Assembly (NCBI GenBank): GCA_023101725.1
Contig: JALJCO010003961.1
Span: 310,001-374,000 of the forward strand
Direction: 5' to 3'
DNA from: Atherinomorus stipes
Taxonomy: Eukaryota > Chordata > Actinopteri > Atheriniformes > Atherinidae
DNA length: 64,000 nucleotides
Positions 34,751-46,606 of this stretch are shown piece after piece; position 1 is the first letter of the stretch, and every line of letters begins with the position of its first letter. A program made the position numbers and the translations under genes. The notes under the pieces were generated by a model that was not told the DNA's origin, ran no database searches, and saw nothing but the letters and a program-made list of their open reading frames with translations.

Positions 34751-35272
34751 ATCTGACTCCGCCAGATGGATTTGCTCCCGCACATCCATCTGGGAATCAT
34801 CCGTTAGAGTAGTTTTGGGAAGGGGTGAAAATACTGGTTAGCTGATTGGATAAGGCATCTGTCTATCACCACCTATGTTGATGATAGATGGGTTAAATCA
34901 ACCAATCAAATCAACGAAGCATATGACGTACGAACAGAGCGATGACGAAAACGCAACCACAAACCAGGCTACTCTTGCTGCTTCCGGCAATGGCTCGTTA
35001 GCTCAGCAAACAAGAAACATGTCAATAGTAATTCCGATAAAACTTGAGCGATAGCCACGCTGACACTAGTTTCATCCACTGAAGCTAAAGCTAAATGTTG
35101 TTTAGACTGAACTGTCGCTTCTCGTTGCGTCGCACCTCAACCCGCCTCAAAGCCAACGCTGACTGAACGTTCGTTTGGTGAACTGCTCCAAATTCTCTTC
35201 AACGGAAAGTAGCAAGACTGATCTGCGAGTGAAAAGCTGAAGCTCGCGAGATCAGGATGGTCTCAGTTATAA
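34751..35272. mobile_element. Unclassified interspersed repeat abutting element N
   Basis: The collinearity of element N ends here, and a distinct CpG-containing unit runs to about 35272. It opens with a perfect hairpin (CCAGATGGAT at 34762-34771, ATCCATCTGG at 34784-34793) and closes with CTCGCGAGATCAGGATGG. I recall similar strings as repetitive in fish, but cannot place a superfamily; there are no clear TIRs or target duplication. Confidence 0.4.
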
Positions 35273-37832
35273 AAAAAAGAAATTGAAGTAGAGTGTTTTC
35301 TATGTGTTATTATCACAAGCATCTATTGTAAGAGGGTTCTCTACAAAAATGTGATTACAGGTTCATATAAGGCATATTTATAATTAACACTTTTAAAACA
35401 TTAAAACTTGAGTATTGTAAGTCCTGCTTTGTTTTCAGCCTTAATTACCCTCCTAAACTTTTACTCCACTTTTACTTGGCAGTGGAGTAATCAGAAAACT
35501 GATGCTACATCATAAGATTGTATATTTTTCTATGTCATATAGAAAAAGATCTAGAAAACAAGTGACATCAAACAGCACCTCCACAAGTGACAGCGTCTTA
35601 TATAAATCTGTTGGCATGGTCCAAAACTTTTCGACCTCAGTCGATTAATTAGCACTTTCCCTGAGTAGCTGCATCCGCTCCGTCTGCTGGGAGATTTATG
35701 GCTGAACGGAGGAAAGACAGAGAGAGAAAGCACTCTCTGATTTTCACCGCTCTTATTTCTCTCCTTTTTTTACTTCCCTTCTCCTCCACTCAGGCCCAGT
35801 TCCACCTCTTCTATCCACCTTCGCCCTCCATAACAGCAGTGATCTATGAAAACATACAAACATGACACTGAACCCATGATAAACACCAGGTCTGTATTTA
35901 GAGAGAAGAGGAAATCAGCTCCAGTTCAGGATGTGACCACTACCTCTGCCCAGATCAATCATACTCTTGCAGACCTGCATGTGGGGGGCAACTGTTTTAA
36001 AACAAGGGGTGGGTAGGAGGGGACGGGAACACTCTCACGTGAACACACACATAAAAACAAAAGTTGCGGTATACAAGTCTCTATGTGTGCTGTGCCCATT
36101 TGTGCATTACACTGCACAAAGTTAACAAGTCTCCCAGGAAGACAGGTAAAGAATGAGCCCGTTGCAACTGGATTCCAGGGCAGTGGTGCTGGGTTTACAC
36201 TTTCAACTCCCCCTCCTTATCTCTCAGATTAGCTCGATAAGAGAATTATGAAGCCAGACGGACATCTAAAGCTTCCTGGGGGGTCAACGCTGTGATGAGA
36301 GACAGCCTTGGAAGGGAGACCGCCGCCCCTGAAACGCTTAACCCTCCTAAAACATACATGCACACACACATACGTAGACACACGTGTGTGCTCATGTGCA
36401 CCCCCACCCTGGGGCTCTGCTTATTCATTTGCTCCATCATCCCTTTTCCACTTTATCAGAAAGAGAGGGAGCAGGAAACAAAGGAGGAGGGAAGTGAAGG
36501 AAAGCGGCAAGTACAGATAGCTTTGCTTCTGTGACTTCCTTCCTGCGCATTCCAGGTTTTGTGACCCTCCTTCAAGGACAAAGAGCTGAAATGCCCCCCT
36601 TCCCTCCCCCTTTTTCTCAAAATTGAGGGGGGAAAAAGGAACTTTCTCTCCAAGTTGCAGGATGTAAGGGACGATAAATTATGGAGGTCAGGAAGTCACC
36701 TGGTCACAGGAGCGACTCAGCACTGTGCAGGTACAAACATCTGGGATCGGAATGTGCATGAAATATGTGCAACACAGAGAAAGATGCTCACATGCTTTAA
36801 GTTTTTTCCTTTCCTTTTTTCCTTTTTTTTTAAATTGTCAATCCAATTAGGACAAATAAAAGTTCCACGATTAAACTAGAAAATTTGAATAAATAAATAA
36901 ATTTGTTACGAGTCAAAATTGAATAAAAAATAATTTATCTCATGTTCAGGATAGTCGGTACAAGTTTTTCCAGCAAAATTATGCTTAAATCTAAATTTCA
37001 TAAAACTTGTTAAAGGTATGGATTTTAGGAACAAGAAGAACCATGGGGGCAGACCAGGATAAATCTTTAAAACTGTAAGCATAGATGATGGACTTTCCTC
37101 TATGAGCTTCCCTTTTCTGCATCAGAGAAGCCAATTTGCTGGAGAAGCACTAAATAAAGTTGGAGGTAAAGAGAAGAACTTGCTATTTTTAACATCTCAA
37201 GAAAAAGAACGCAGATGTCAATGAAAATCCATTCAAGTCAAGATCAGAAAGTTTTAGTAACTGGCTTCATTGGAAGTTGAGTTGTGAATTTGTTGAAGAC
37301 TAAAAGCTGTTGAAGGTGGCTCAACTTATATGAAGAGTAGTTTAGATAAAACTACTTAAACATCACTCGGCACTTGATGCACAACAGAAAGCAGTTAGAT
37401 AGTTGAAGTAAAATGAAATAATACAAGGAATATTATAAGGACTGAGATGTATAGAATGAAAATCACAAATGACGGTTGGTATAAATACTGTAGCTCTATG
37501 AATAGCTGAGGTATGTGGGCTGAAAACATGCAAAACCACATACATTGTGCTTTTTTTCCTATAAAATAACATCTGTCAAAGACATGCAATTCATCTCTGT
37601 AATATCCTTTACCTCACTGGATCCAAACCTTTTCCACAGCCAAGACACCAGAATAAAATATTAGAATTTTAGATCTGCAAACAGCAAAAATGTAATCTCT
37701 GTGATGCTAAAATGAAAGAAGCTGCTCTTTCCAAACATGTTAAATTAGCTACGTTCACACATGAAAACATAAGTTTTACACATCCTCTATACAGTTTTTC
37801 TGCATGTGATGATTTATCATAAATGAAAATAC
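35273..37832. other. Unassigned non-coding sequence
   Basis: Probably single-copy. 35560-36720 is moderately GC-rich with pyrimidine-rich stretches, an ACACAC patch near 36360-36385 and several short chance frames. Nothing here can be named. Confidence 0.5.
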
Positions 37833-38463
37833 TTAAAGGGATATTGTGTAAGTTCTCCTGTGTTTTATTCACGAAAACTGATTATTTGGTTCAAAAGTGT
37901 TTTTTCATTAATCAGTAATCACTCCCATCAACAAACTGAAGTGCTCCTCTAAGTTCTAAATTTGCCGTTCGTATCATTCATTTACACATCGAGCGGGGCG
38001 GCTCGGTGGAGGCTGCCATGTCGTATCGCCATGTTTTTGCGTTCGGGAGAAGCGTGACGGTAGGAAAACACAGAAACTCACCGGACACACCGGAGTTTTC
38101 AGCTCAGTTCGAGGTAATGCCTTTGAAAAGTCACCGCGCTGCAGTGGGGGGAGAGACTAGCGTCTCACTGATGCTGGGTTCACGTGCAGTCGGGCAGACG
38201 GCCGTTGGTAACAAACCAGATGTCATTTTAATCAATGAAGCCGAGCGAAAGACGGTAAAACATGGGTCAGGGAAAACAATACGACATCGCCATGACAACC
38301 GAACAAATGTGGACTGATGTCACTGTAACTGACGGACCACGTCTTCACATAGAGGCTGGTGATAACTTTACATGCATCGGATGTCGTCGGTCTGCCCGGT
38401 TTCACGCGAATGCAGCATGAAAAATACGAGGGAGCTGCTCCCGATTACACAGTGTCCCTTTAA
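37833..38463. mobile_element. MITE with TTAA target sites and AGGGAYAYTGTGTAA inverted ends
   Basis: TTAA at 37833-37836 is followed by AGGGATATTGTGTAA. The other end is TTACACAGTGTCCCT followed by TTAA (38460-38463). The 15-bp ends match at 13 positions. TTAA duplication is typical of piggyBac and also of Kolobok-type elements, and I cannot choose between them without a transposase. The interior is clearly more GC- and CpG-rich than the flanks. An open frame of 103 codons inside it (38006-38317) shows no domain and is not called as a gene. Confidence 0.75.
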
Positions 38464-39319
38464 CGATTGTATCTAGATGGAGTGCATGAGGCAGAAAGCG
38501 AAGGAAAAAAATACACTGTTTTACAGGACACACGCCAGATGAGGTTTTATTAACTATCTAACATGTATTCCCCACCCTGGACATTCTCCAGTCTTGAAAT
38601 GTTTCGGCAGGTTGTGCAGGTATCTTCCAACTAGAAGGGTGATCATTTCATACCAAGTGTCCCCACACTGCAACAAACTGGGTTACCTAAATTTAAGACA
38701 TGACAATTATTAACTAGGGAAATCATCTGTCCATAGAGCAAGTTAATTTTTTTCATAGGAAATCTTGAAAAAACACCTTTAAATCTAAAAATAAGTCATC
38801 TAAGTCAAGTATTTAAAAGAGTTCACATAAGCAAAAAGGGCTGACTTTTTTGGATAAAATTACATTAAACCAAAAATAGGGGGAAAAAAAAACCTTGGGA
38901 TAAGACCCCGGAGCACTATTTCAGCGAATGAATTGCAGAATATTGGACAAAACTTAAGGAAAAGCTAATCAGATCAGTGTGTTGTCATTTCAAGGTGATG
39001 CACTGAGCTCCCAATGTGCTCATCAGCGTGCGAATGTAGAGGAACAAAAATGCTGCTTACAGAGTGCAGAGTAAATGTTAAAAGAACAGTTGTCTGAGTG
39101 TATGTGTGAATGGGTAAGTGTGGGCTAATGTTTTTGGGTAGGACATAATTTAAAATAAAAAAGGTGAAACATGTCTTTAGTTTAAGTAGCACTATGTGAC
39201 TTTCTTAGCTTAAAAATTTGTGTGTCTGACCCGTTTTGACACACATTTATTATCTACATTGCTGGAGTTGTCCTCGTCAGCACACCAAGACTAAGCGACT
39301 GCTTTTTTCAGCTTTTTTC
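38464..39319. other. Unassigned non-coding sequence
   Basis: AT-rich; nothing recognised. Confidence 0.55.
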
Positions 39320-39500
39320 CCCCAGCATCACAGTGGCCCTCATTTCTTAAACTATCGTACGATGAAAATCTGTGCGTACGACCATTTCCACACAAGACTC
39401 AGCGTTTATCAATTTGGACGTGATCGTAGGATACGATCAAATCTCACGACAGTTCTGAGTTCATGTACGCAAGTTTGATTCAGTAAGGGTTTGCAGCGCA
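39320..39500. mobile_element. DNA-element fragment (CTGTGCGTACGA motif family)
   Basis: GGCCCTCATTTCTTAAACTA, then CTGTGCGTACGACC, GTTTATCAATTTGGACGTGA and CAAATCTCACGACAGT resemble the end of a fish repeat I recall only by its terminal string. No second end or target duplication was found. Confidence 0.35.
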
Positions 39501-40024
39501 GCACAGCAGAACATGAAAATATTTAGTAATTAAACCATCATTTAATCATAAGTATTCACATATCCAGCACTAAGAATTTACCCATTTGCAAAGAAAAAGG
39601 AAAACAAGGAATATAGAATGGATTCCCAAAACTAAAAAAAAATAACTGTAACTGAATTTTATTCTTTCATTTATCTCAACAAATTATCAAAATCATTAAC
39701 ATGTTTTGATGTTGCTATCGGATGTGGGCTATTATTAAATTTAATAACTAATAAAACTAATATAAACCATATAAGCTATGCCTTGATTGAGACTTTTATT
39801 AATATCTCAGCCAGTTGTTCAACACTGGTGAGGCTGACTCTTCCATGTAGCATTATTGTGCACGTCTCTGACTCCAGTTTTAAGCTCCCAGATACGAACA
39901 TTTCAATAAATCACACGTGGGTCCAATCATACGATCCTTTTTCACGATCAGATGTATGCTCAGAGCAAGAGATATGACAAGAGTCAAAATTGGACAGACT
40001 TTTACTCACTAGAGAGCTGAAAAG
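39501..40024. other. Unassigned non-coding sequence
   Basis: AT-rich; nothing recognised. Confidence 0.5.
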
Positions 40025-40210
40025 AAGAAACTTTACTTATATTGCACTTTTCACAGATGAAAAATGGCAAAGTGCTTCACAAAATAAACACAATCAGCTC
40101 ATAAAAGCTTTAGACAAGTTCAAAAATGCATAAAACTTGAAACAAGAAAAGAGATCAGTCAACTAAAAGCGCTACTAAAAAGAAGTGTAGGCTACAAGAA
40201 GAATGCAAGA
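40025..40210 (-). mobile_element. L2-like LINE 3' tail fragment
   Basis: Plus-strand ACTTTACTTATATTGCACTT then GGCAAAGTGCTTCACAAAAT is an inverted L2-like terminus. No coding is retained. It lies directly left of the TAA-flanked MITE at 40248. Confidence 0.55.
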
Positions 40211-40247
40211 TGGATGCCGGAGAAGCTGTTGTGAGGGGGCGCCTAAC

Positions 40248-40737
40248 GCTAGGGACACACTGCATGTGGAAGCGCGCTAAAGAACAGCGCAGATTTTCTC
40301 GTCGACACCCCCCTTTCTTTCTGTCCACATTGGATGGAACAGTCGGCAGGCAGTCCTGCTTCTCTGCTGTACTTCTACAGCTGATAATTCCACAATGGCT
40401 ACATCTCCTGTTCTGCCTTCATACTATTTACAAACAGGAAGCCGACATTTCTGTGTGCGAATCCTTCCACTTACATTTTCAAAAAAGGTGAAGATATGAT
40501 TGACATATAATTAGATCTATTAAAAAGAGATCAGGTTTTAAAACTTACCTGGGTGTTTTATTTTGATTTGTCTTGTGTTCCTGCTTAACTTCCTTCCTGA
40601 CTTGACAAATTCGGCTGCGGCTCATGCAGAAAATAGAACAGAAGCCAAAACGACACACCTGATGAGGTCGACACCGTCTGTTAACATGGGCGCCTAAATG
40701 AAACTGCTGCACTTAGGTGTCCAGTGTGTCCTTACGG
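40248..40737. mobile_element. MITE with CGSTARGGACACACTG ends and TAA target duplication
   Basis: Left end CGCTAGGGACACACTG (40248-40263) and inverted right end CCGTAAGGACACACTG (40722-40737) match at 13 of 16 positions. TAA precedes the left end (40245-40247) and follows the right end (40738-40740). A 3-bp TWA duplication is characteristic of PIF/Harbinger elements, so I lean to that group; the termini themselves are not diagnostic. It is non-coding, 490 bp. Confidence 0.6.
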
Positions 40738-40740
40738 TAA

Positions 40741-42218
40741 CTGAGAAAATCTTCCAAAGTGCAGTTGTGCTTCTTTAATGTTCCTCATTCTGATGCAGTG
40801 TAGAACAACAAATTATGTATGCCAGAAGTTTGTAGTAACAAAAAATTGAAAAGTTTTACTTTGGTTATTGTCACAAAAATAGTCACAACATATAAACTTT
40901 GTTTTGCGTGTTTTGTGGTTTGCAGCTTGGAGAATTGCAAGACAAAAGTGCTAAAGGAAATAGGACCCATTTGGAGATGGAGATATTAGCGGTAGAGGGA
41001 AATTAAAATCTAATTTAAAAAAGTATGATAAACATAAAAACGAAAATAATACAACAGGTATCTGTGCAGAGCCTCAAAAGTGGCAAATTTATGAGGACAT
41101 GGTCCAGTGTAGGTACCAGATGGGCTCGGGGGCCTGCGCTTGGTGATGATGTCACACTACGGCAGCTACGCTACAGCAGCTGAACTTGGGTGAAGGGAGA
41201 CGGTGGAAATTTGATGTGATCTCTGTAATATTTTAGGACTCAGGATTTTCATAAATACACTAAACTAATCCGTGTTGGCGGTTTCATCCATTTTTATTCA
41301 TCCTTCTGCCCTCATATCCCACTCTTCCTCACATACCCATAGTCACCTCTCAGTGGTATATGCGCCCTCGTCTGTCAAGGGGTGGGACTACATGTAACAT
41401 TAAGGGACATCAGGAATACTAACACTGCAACAATGTCTACTCTACTGCGTTTATTGGCTACGGTGTACATATTCTGTATTTGTGTTTCATGTACTGTAAT
41501 TTAAAAAGAAAACTGCACATCAGAGCTCATTTCGATACGCAAAGTTATCAGCTCTTCACTGTTTTCTTCATTTACATCTGTAGTGTGTTTATGGTGTGTG
41601 TCTGGCACTATTATTATTTTGGCTCTCAGGACATTTACAGAAGGTGATAAAGCTGTTGTATATTCCATATGATAATTAGAATAATATTCCTCATAAAATT
41701 CCTCCATGTTTCCAACAAAAAGCTCCCATAAAAAAGGTTTCTGCAATTTGGACATCCTGCCAACTTTAAACTTATATGCTGTAGCATGACAGCATCAGCA
41801 GGCGCAGGACCCGAGCCGATATGGTAACCCGAGCACATCTGGTACCCACACTGGATCAGGAGTTGATGTACAAATTAAACTTTCTGCAGCCTTGAACATG
41901 GTCTCTGACATCTATACTGTATTACGTGTGAGGTGCGCACTCTTTGGCACAATGCCAACTGCTCCAGCAGCTTGCGTTGCCAGGTGATCCTGTTTAAAAT
42001 CCAAGTTAAAATGTGATATTGGTAAAAACAGGAAACAAAAGGACACATTTAATGCCAGCTTTATTTATCATTATAGTGGCTGCAAATTTTCTGTTTCGTT
42101 GCTCCAGAATATTTAACACCTGTGTTAAATAGTGGTGTTTGCTCTGTTGATTCTTATTGAATTCAACAGTGAGAACTAAATATGTTGCCCTCAATTCTCA
42201 TGAAAAAAATTTTTGAAT
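40741..42218. other. Unassigned non-coding sequence
   Basis: No assignable features. A small GC-richer patch is present near 41100-41210. Confidence 0.5.
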
Positions 42219-42292
42219 CAGATTTGTGCGTCCCACGACCCTGAACTGGATAAGTGGAATAGAAAATAACTGACTGACTGACAGATTTGTGC
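42219..42292 (+). mobile_element. 52-bp retroposon stub with 11-bp target duplication
   Basis: CAGATTTGTGC at 42219-42229 is repeated exactly at 42282-42292. Between them lie 52 bases holding CCACGACCCTGAACTGGATA, then GGAATAGAAAATAA and a (CTGA)n tail. This is the extreme 3' end of the same fish retroposon type as at 15855-15972 (its usual ending is a CGACCC...GGATAAGCGG string before a short tandem tail). It is an extremely 5'-truncated insertion. Confidence 0.8.
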
Positions 42293-42668
42293 ATGGCCAG
42301 GGTTGTCCCCCTCAGCTGAAGGCTTTTTGTGCGTGGAGCTGTAAGTTTGCACCTGCTTTTCAGACGTACAAAAAAAATGCAAAAAAAAAACAACCACACA
42401 ATCTCATGGTTCATAAATTGCTTTGTGAGAGCTAAATTAATATATTTACATTTTCTGCTCCCAGCACACGCACAATTGCATGTAAATACTCCATATTGCA
42501 TATTCATCGCAGCAGACGTACTATTTGGATAAGATGTGCTATTTAGCGCCTCTGAAAGATGCAACCCTTTTTGCACGCTGTTAGTAAATCAGTTTGTACA
42601 TTTTTTTGTGTGTGCAATGAAATTGCTCATGTTTTTATACACACAAACCTTTGAGAGATCCGGCCCCA
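42293..42668. mobile_element. DNA-element fragment ending GAGATCCGGCCCC
   Basis: The right part, TAGCGCCTCTGAAAGATGCA (about 42544-42563) through ACCTTTGAGAGATCCGGCCC (about 42647-42666), matches a repeat end I recall from fish. The left limit is unclear; this repeat may also have been the target of the 52-bp stub just upstream, since that stub's duplication sequence continues smoothly into it. No coding. Confidence 0.4.
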
Positions 42669-45600
42669 TGACTTCCAAACAAACAAATTTCGTCAGAATA
42701 TCTGATGTATGAAGCCAAAAGACCAGCACTTGGCAACTAGTACTGTACTATAGAAAAAGGATATTGTGATGTGATGTAATATTGTGTACCTTTTTTATAC
42801 TAACGGAAACATTTTGTTTCTGTGAACAGCTATGAAACAGAGCAATAAAGTTTGTGAGCATTTCCTGTTTTGTTGTAAGATTATGTTGTACAATGAGGCA
42901 TTCAATTTTTTTTCTTTTAAGGTGGTAAAAGTCTCCCATTTAATAAACGTAGCATGAAAAGCTTAGAAGCTAGTCATCTGAAATTAGGTTTGGTGTTTTT
43001 TTCTACCCTTACAGCAAAGGAACTCAAGAGAACTGTATCTCCTGCAGGGTTTGCTGTTGGCAGTAAAGATCTGCCCACTCACACATCATCCCTTGGATTA
43101 ACACTTACTTGATGCCAAAACCCAAGAGTTTTAAAGAGGCTTTACAGGAACAACAAGCACAGCCACACCCATACCCCAACCCTGTCCACATTTCCTCTGC
43201 ATCTCAGTACCGGCAAGTCTCGGCGTCCATCCATCCAATGATTCATCCCCCAGCTCTGTCATCTGTGGCTGGTGACGCACCCAGCTTCCCGAGGCATAAT
43301 TAAACTTCATACAGAGGTTGCAGCTGCATCGACACCTTCACCACGTAATGCCCAGCTCTGGTATCATCTTCACTTATCGAGTGGACACAACCACCCCTCC
43401 CCCCTTCCTGGACCCCTCACCTGCAACTTTCTTCACACTTATGCCCTCACCCCCAGCCCAGACCAGCCAACCTCTCATGCCATGCTAATTTAATCCAAAA
43501 ACACTTCCTATAGCAGCCTGTTAATGTCAAAGTAGATTTCCTCTGCGTTCTCTGTGACCCAGAAAAGAGCACCACTCTGCCACTTTGCCAGGAACCTTCT
43601 ATGGTTTTGTGTTTCCCAACAAACGGCAAATATGCTTCAAAACCAATAAACCTACCCCTGATATTTATTAGCCTGTTATTCAAGTATTCCTCCTTTACCC
43701 GGCCAAAGGGAGATGCACGCTTCCACGCATGTTTATGCACATACTTAGACACACACATGCAAGCAGCCACACACCTTTCGTCAGCTGCAGACATATTAGT
43801 AATTCTAATGAGGAGCAAAAGATTAAAGACTTGCGTTGTCTTGGGTGTTACAGTACTCGTCTAGCCTTACTATGAGGACCAGAGGTCAAGAAGAGGAACA
43901 CGGAGGGAAGAAATTGAGAACGTTTCTTGATTAAAGGCCTCTGAAACATCTAACCTTTGACTATGCACAGACTGTGTAAAGCCTATCTGCCTGGCCTGCT
44001 TTTTTTCAGTGTGTTAAGCCTCAAATAACACCTGAAAAATGAGGATGAAAGCAGATATTTAGGGACACACATAACAAGCCCAGACATTTGAAGAGTAACA
44101 GCTAAAAGCAGCAGCTAGCTTAGCAGAAGAAGTTATTGTTTGACTTTTCAAGTATTACCCTCAATCCTTCATGGTTTATGTTTAGTGTCTCCATCATGGT
44201 TTGGATATTTGTGATTGCTGATGCAGGGTTTTGAAAACTAACAAGCAAAGATTGATGTTTAGAATTCAGCTTTGCTTTGGCGGACTGACATGTCAAAAAA
44301 CAAACTGTTTCCACACTGAAAGCAACTTTATGGGGTGCATCTCCACCTCTTCCTCTCATTCATTCAAACCACTGTTTCCTCGTGTCCCCTGACCCCACGG
44401 CTCTTTATTCCCACCAAACAGTTTGCTTATCAATCCTCTCTCAGCTCCGTCATCAATCTCTTCGTGAAAATCTTGTTGTTTCTGCCTGTTGTTTCCTCGA
44501 CGACTAGCCCGTTTGCCGAGATCCTGCAACAGCTCCCCCTTTCCTGCCCACTTGGTTGGAGGCTAATAAAACTGTCTTGGTGGGTCATAAGACACCCTGA
44601 GAGAGAGAAAAGGGTGGGGTTGGTGGGTGGGTTGGGGTTGGAAGAGGTGGGTAACAGGGTCACAGCTTAGAGCAGGCTCAGTTAGACCTGACTGGCTCAG
44701 CGAAGGGGAGGGTCTCGCTCTTCGACCTCCAAACCTGGAGGATGATAAATGGCATTTAAAAGAGACAGTAAAACACAGCTATTGCATAAAGTCATCAGTT
44801 AAAGTTAATTACAAAATATATGGGCGTTTGATTGAATGGGTCTCCGGGGAGTGATCAGGCAAAGAAGCTGCAGGCAAGCCGTAGAAAGTTGTCCGACGAG
44901 CGGCAGTGACTCACACACATTCCTTGAAGTGGGACCTGGTCTCTGTAAAGGACTCCAGTGAGTGGGCATGATTCATTCGGGACTGGAATAAAAGCAAAAG
45001 CCATGTGCGAACATTGGTCACCACCGAGTCTTGATGAGGAACGTGGAAACATCCATGCAATCCATTTAAAGTCTTGTTGTTTTAAATTTAGGGCTGCAGT
45101 GGGCTGGAGCTTTATGTGATTTACAAGAATTATATTCCACACTTGTTCCAAAGCATCAGTGAACAAATGCATTAAAACCACCAGACTTTAGAGGAAATTG
45201 ACTAACTTTAAAGATGTGTGTTATTAGGGTCTTGAAATTCTCAACAACAGTTGCTGGTGACTGCCTTTTGTGCCTCTTTAATGTCTATAGATTCAATGTG
45301 GCAGGCTTCTCTCTTGCCTCTCACGAGCCCTCAGTTTTTGGAGGATTTTGGTAAGAAGCAATACTAACACACTGTGCCCCAGTCAGTCCCTTTTTAGTTT
45401 TTTGTACTGGTACTTTAGTAGCTTTAGTTACTATAGCAGCTCTAAGCAGTTTGTTAAAGTTATGCAAAAAATTAAGATTGATGCCACTAAACTTGGTAAC
45501 AACTTTTTTGAAACCAGCTTTAATTGTTTAAGCTGAAAATAATGTTCATAGCTTTAAAAAAAAGAAATTAAAAAATTTGTCATCTACTAGATATACAGCT

Positions 45601-45790
45601 GTAAAGGTAGTACAGACTAGGTCTTTACTGGGCTTTTAAATGAGCTAAAATCCATCCTCAGATGAACAACACACACCTTGTCACACAGTATCATTGTTTA
45701 TGAAACCAAAAGAAAGATTTAATGTAGAGCAGTTTGTGAAAAACTAAAAGCCCCTGTAGTTTTATTGCTAATAGAGCCAACTTTCACAGC
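42669..45790. other. Unassigned, probably single-copy sequence
   Basis: No gene was identified. 43080-43500 and 44330-44720 are GC-richer and pyrimidine-rich, and contain the longer chance frames. Without conservation data, no regulatory claim is made. Confidence 0.5.
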
Positions 45791-45890
45791 AGTAACTTCA
45801 AATATCATTTGTGTGTCAAATCTTCAGACTCTCACACATCATGGAAAAGTGTTGGTCCATGTCGCTCCAGTTCATTGAAGTTTGCACCAT

Positions 45891-46190
45891 TCATTCATGT
45901 ACAGCTCTCAATGCAACATTTTGTTCCTGTTCATGTCTGGATTTTAAAACCTTGATTCTTTCTTTTTCAGCCACTCTGTTGCAGATTAGCTGTTGTTTGG
46001 GATCATTATTCTGCTCCACGAACAAATTTAAGTTTAAAGTTAACTCAGTGAGTGCAAGGTGTCCAGGTGCCTTTGCTAGAAAAAAAGGGCCCAGATCATC
46101 ACGCCTCCACCACCATGACACTACAGTCATTATGAGGTGTTAATGCTGATATATGATGCTTGGTTTATATCCAACATAGTGTTGTAAATT
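45891..46190 (-). pseudogene. Tc1 transposase catalytic remnant
   Basis: The minus-strand frame contains WWWRRDDLGPFF in place of the family GGGGVMIWACF block (frameshift-altered), then APGHLALTELT, EQNNDPKQQ and EKERIKVLKS. In active relatives these align with the region around the second catalytic Asp and the KKIKVLEWPSQSPD stretch leading to the third acidic residue. The Asp is replaced by Asn and the third acidic block is lost, so the protein would be inactive. Transcription, if any, would be incidental. Confidence 0.7.
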
Positions 46191-46606
46191 ATGACATAAA
46201 ATCTTCACTGAAGCCGCTGTTCCACTGAAATTAGCAGGTTCACATGGGTTTTTCAAACGCTGGTCGACCTGCTTATAATCAGCATTATACTCCTTTCCCA
46301 TTGGCAAATAAAAAACTGGGTCTGATCCCCTACTGGCACGCTGCATGGCATTCATCCCCACTGCTGTTTTTCTGCTGAGGCCATCACGCTGGGTTTGTGT
46401 TGATGATGTCATCCTTGCAACAGAAATCAGAAAGTAAACAATGGAGAGCAAGTCAGGCCGAAGTCAATGTGCTTTTTTGTTGCACTTTTGTTCATCCTCA
46501 TGATGGATGAAAATCAGCAGGTGATTTTCAAAAGCAGATGGAGTGCAGGCGATGTGAATTATGTGGTCAAAACAGAGTTGTCTTGGTTCGTTTTATGAGA
46601 CGTGAC

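Noticed and set aside
38006..38317. 103-codon open frame
   Set aside because: It lies wholly within a TTAA-flanked MITE and has no domain; GC-rich DNA yields long chance frames.
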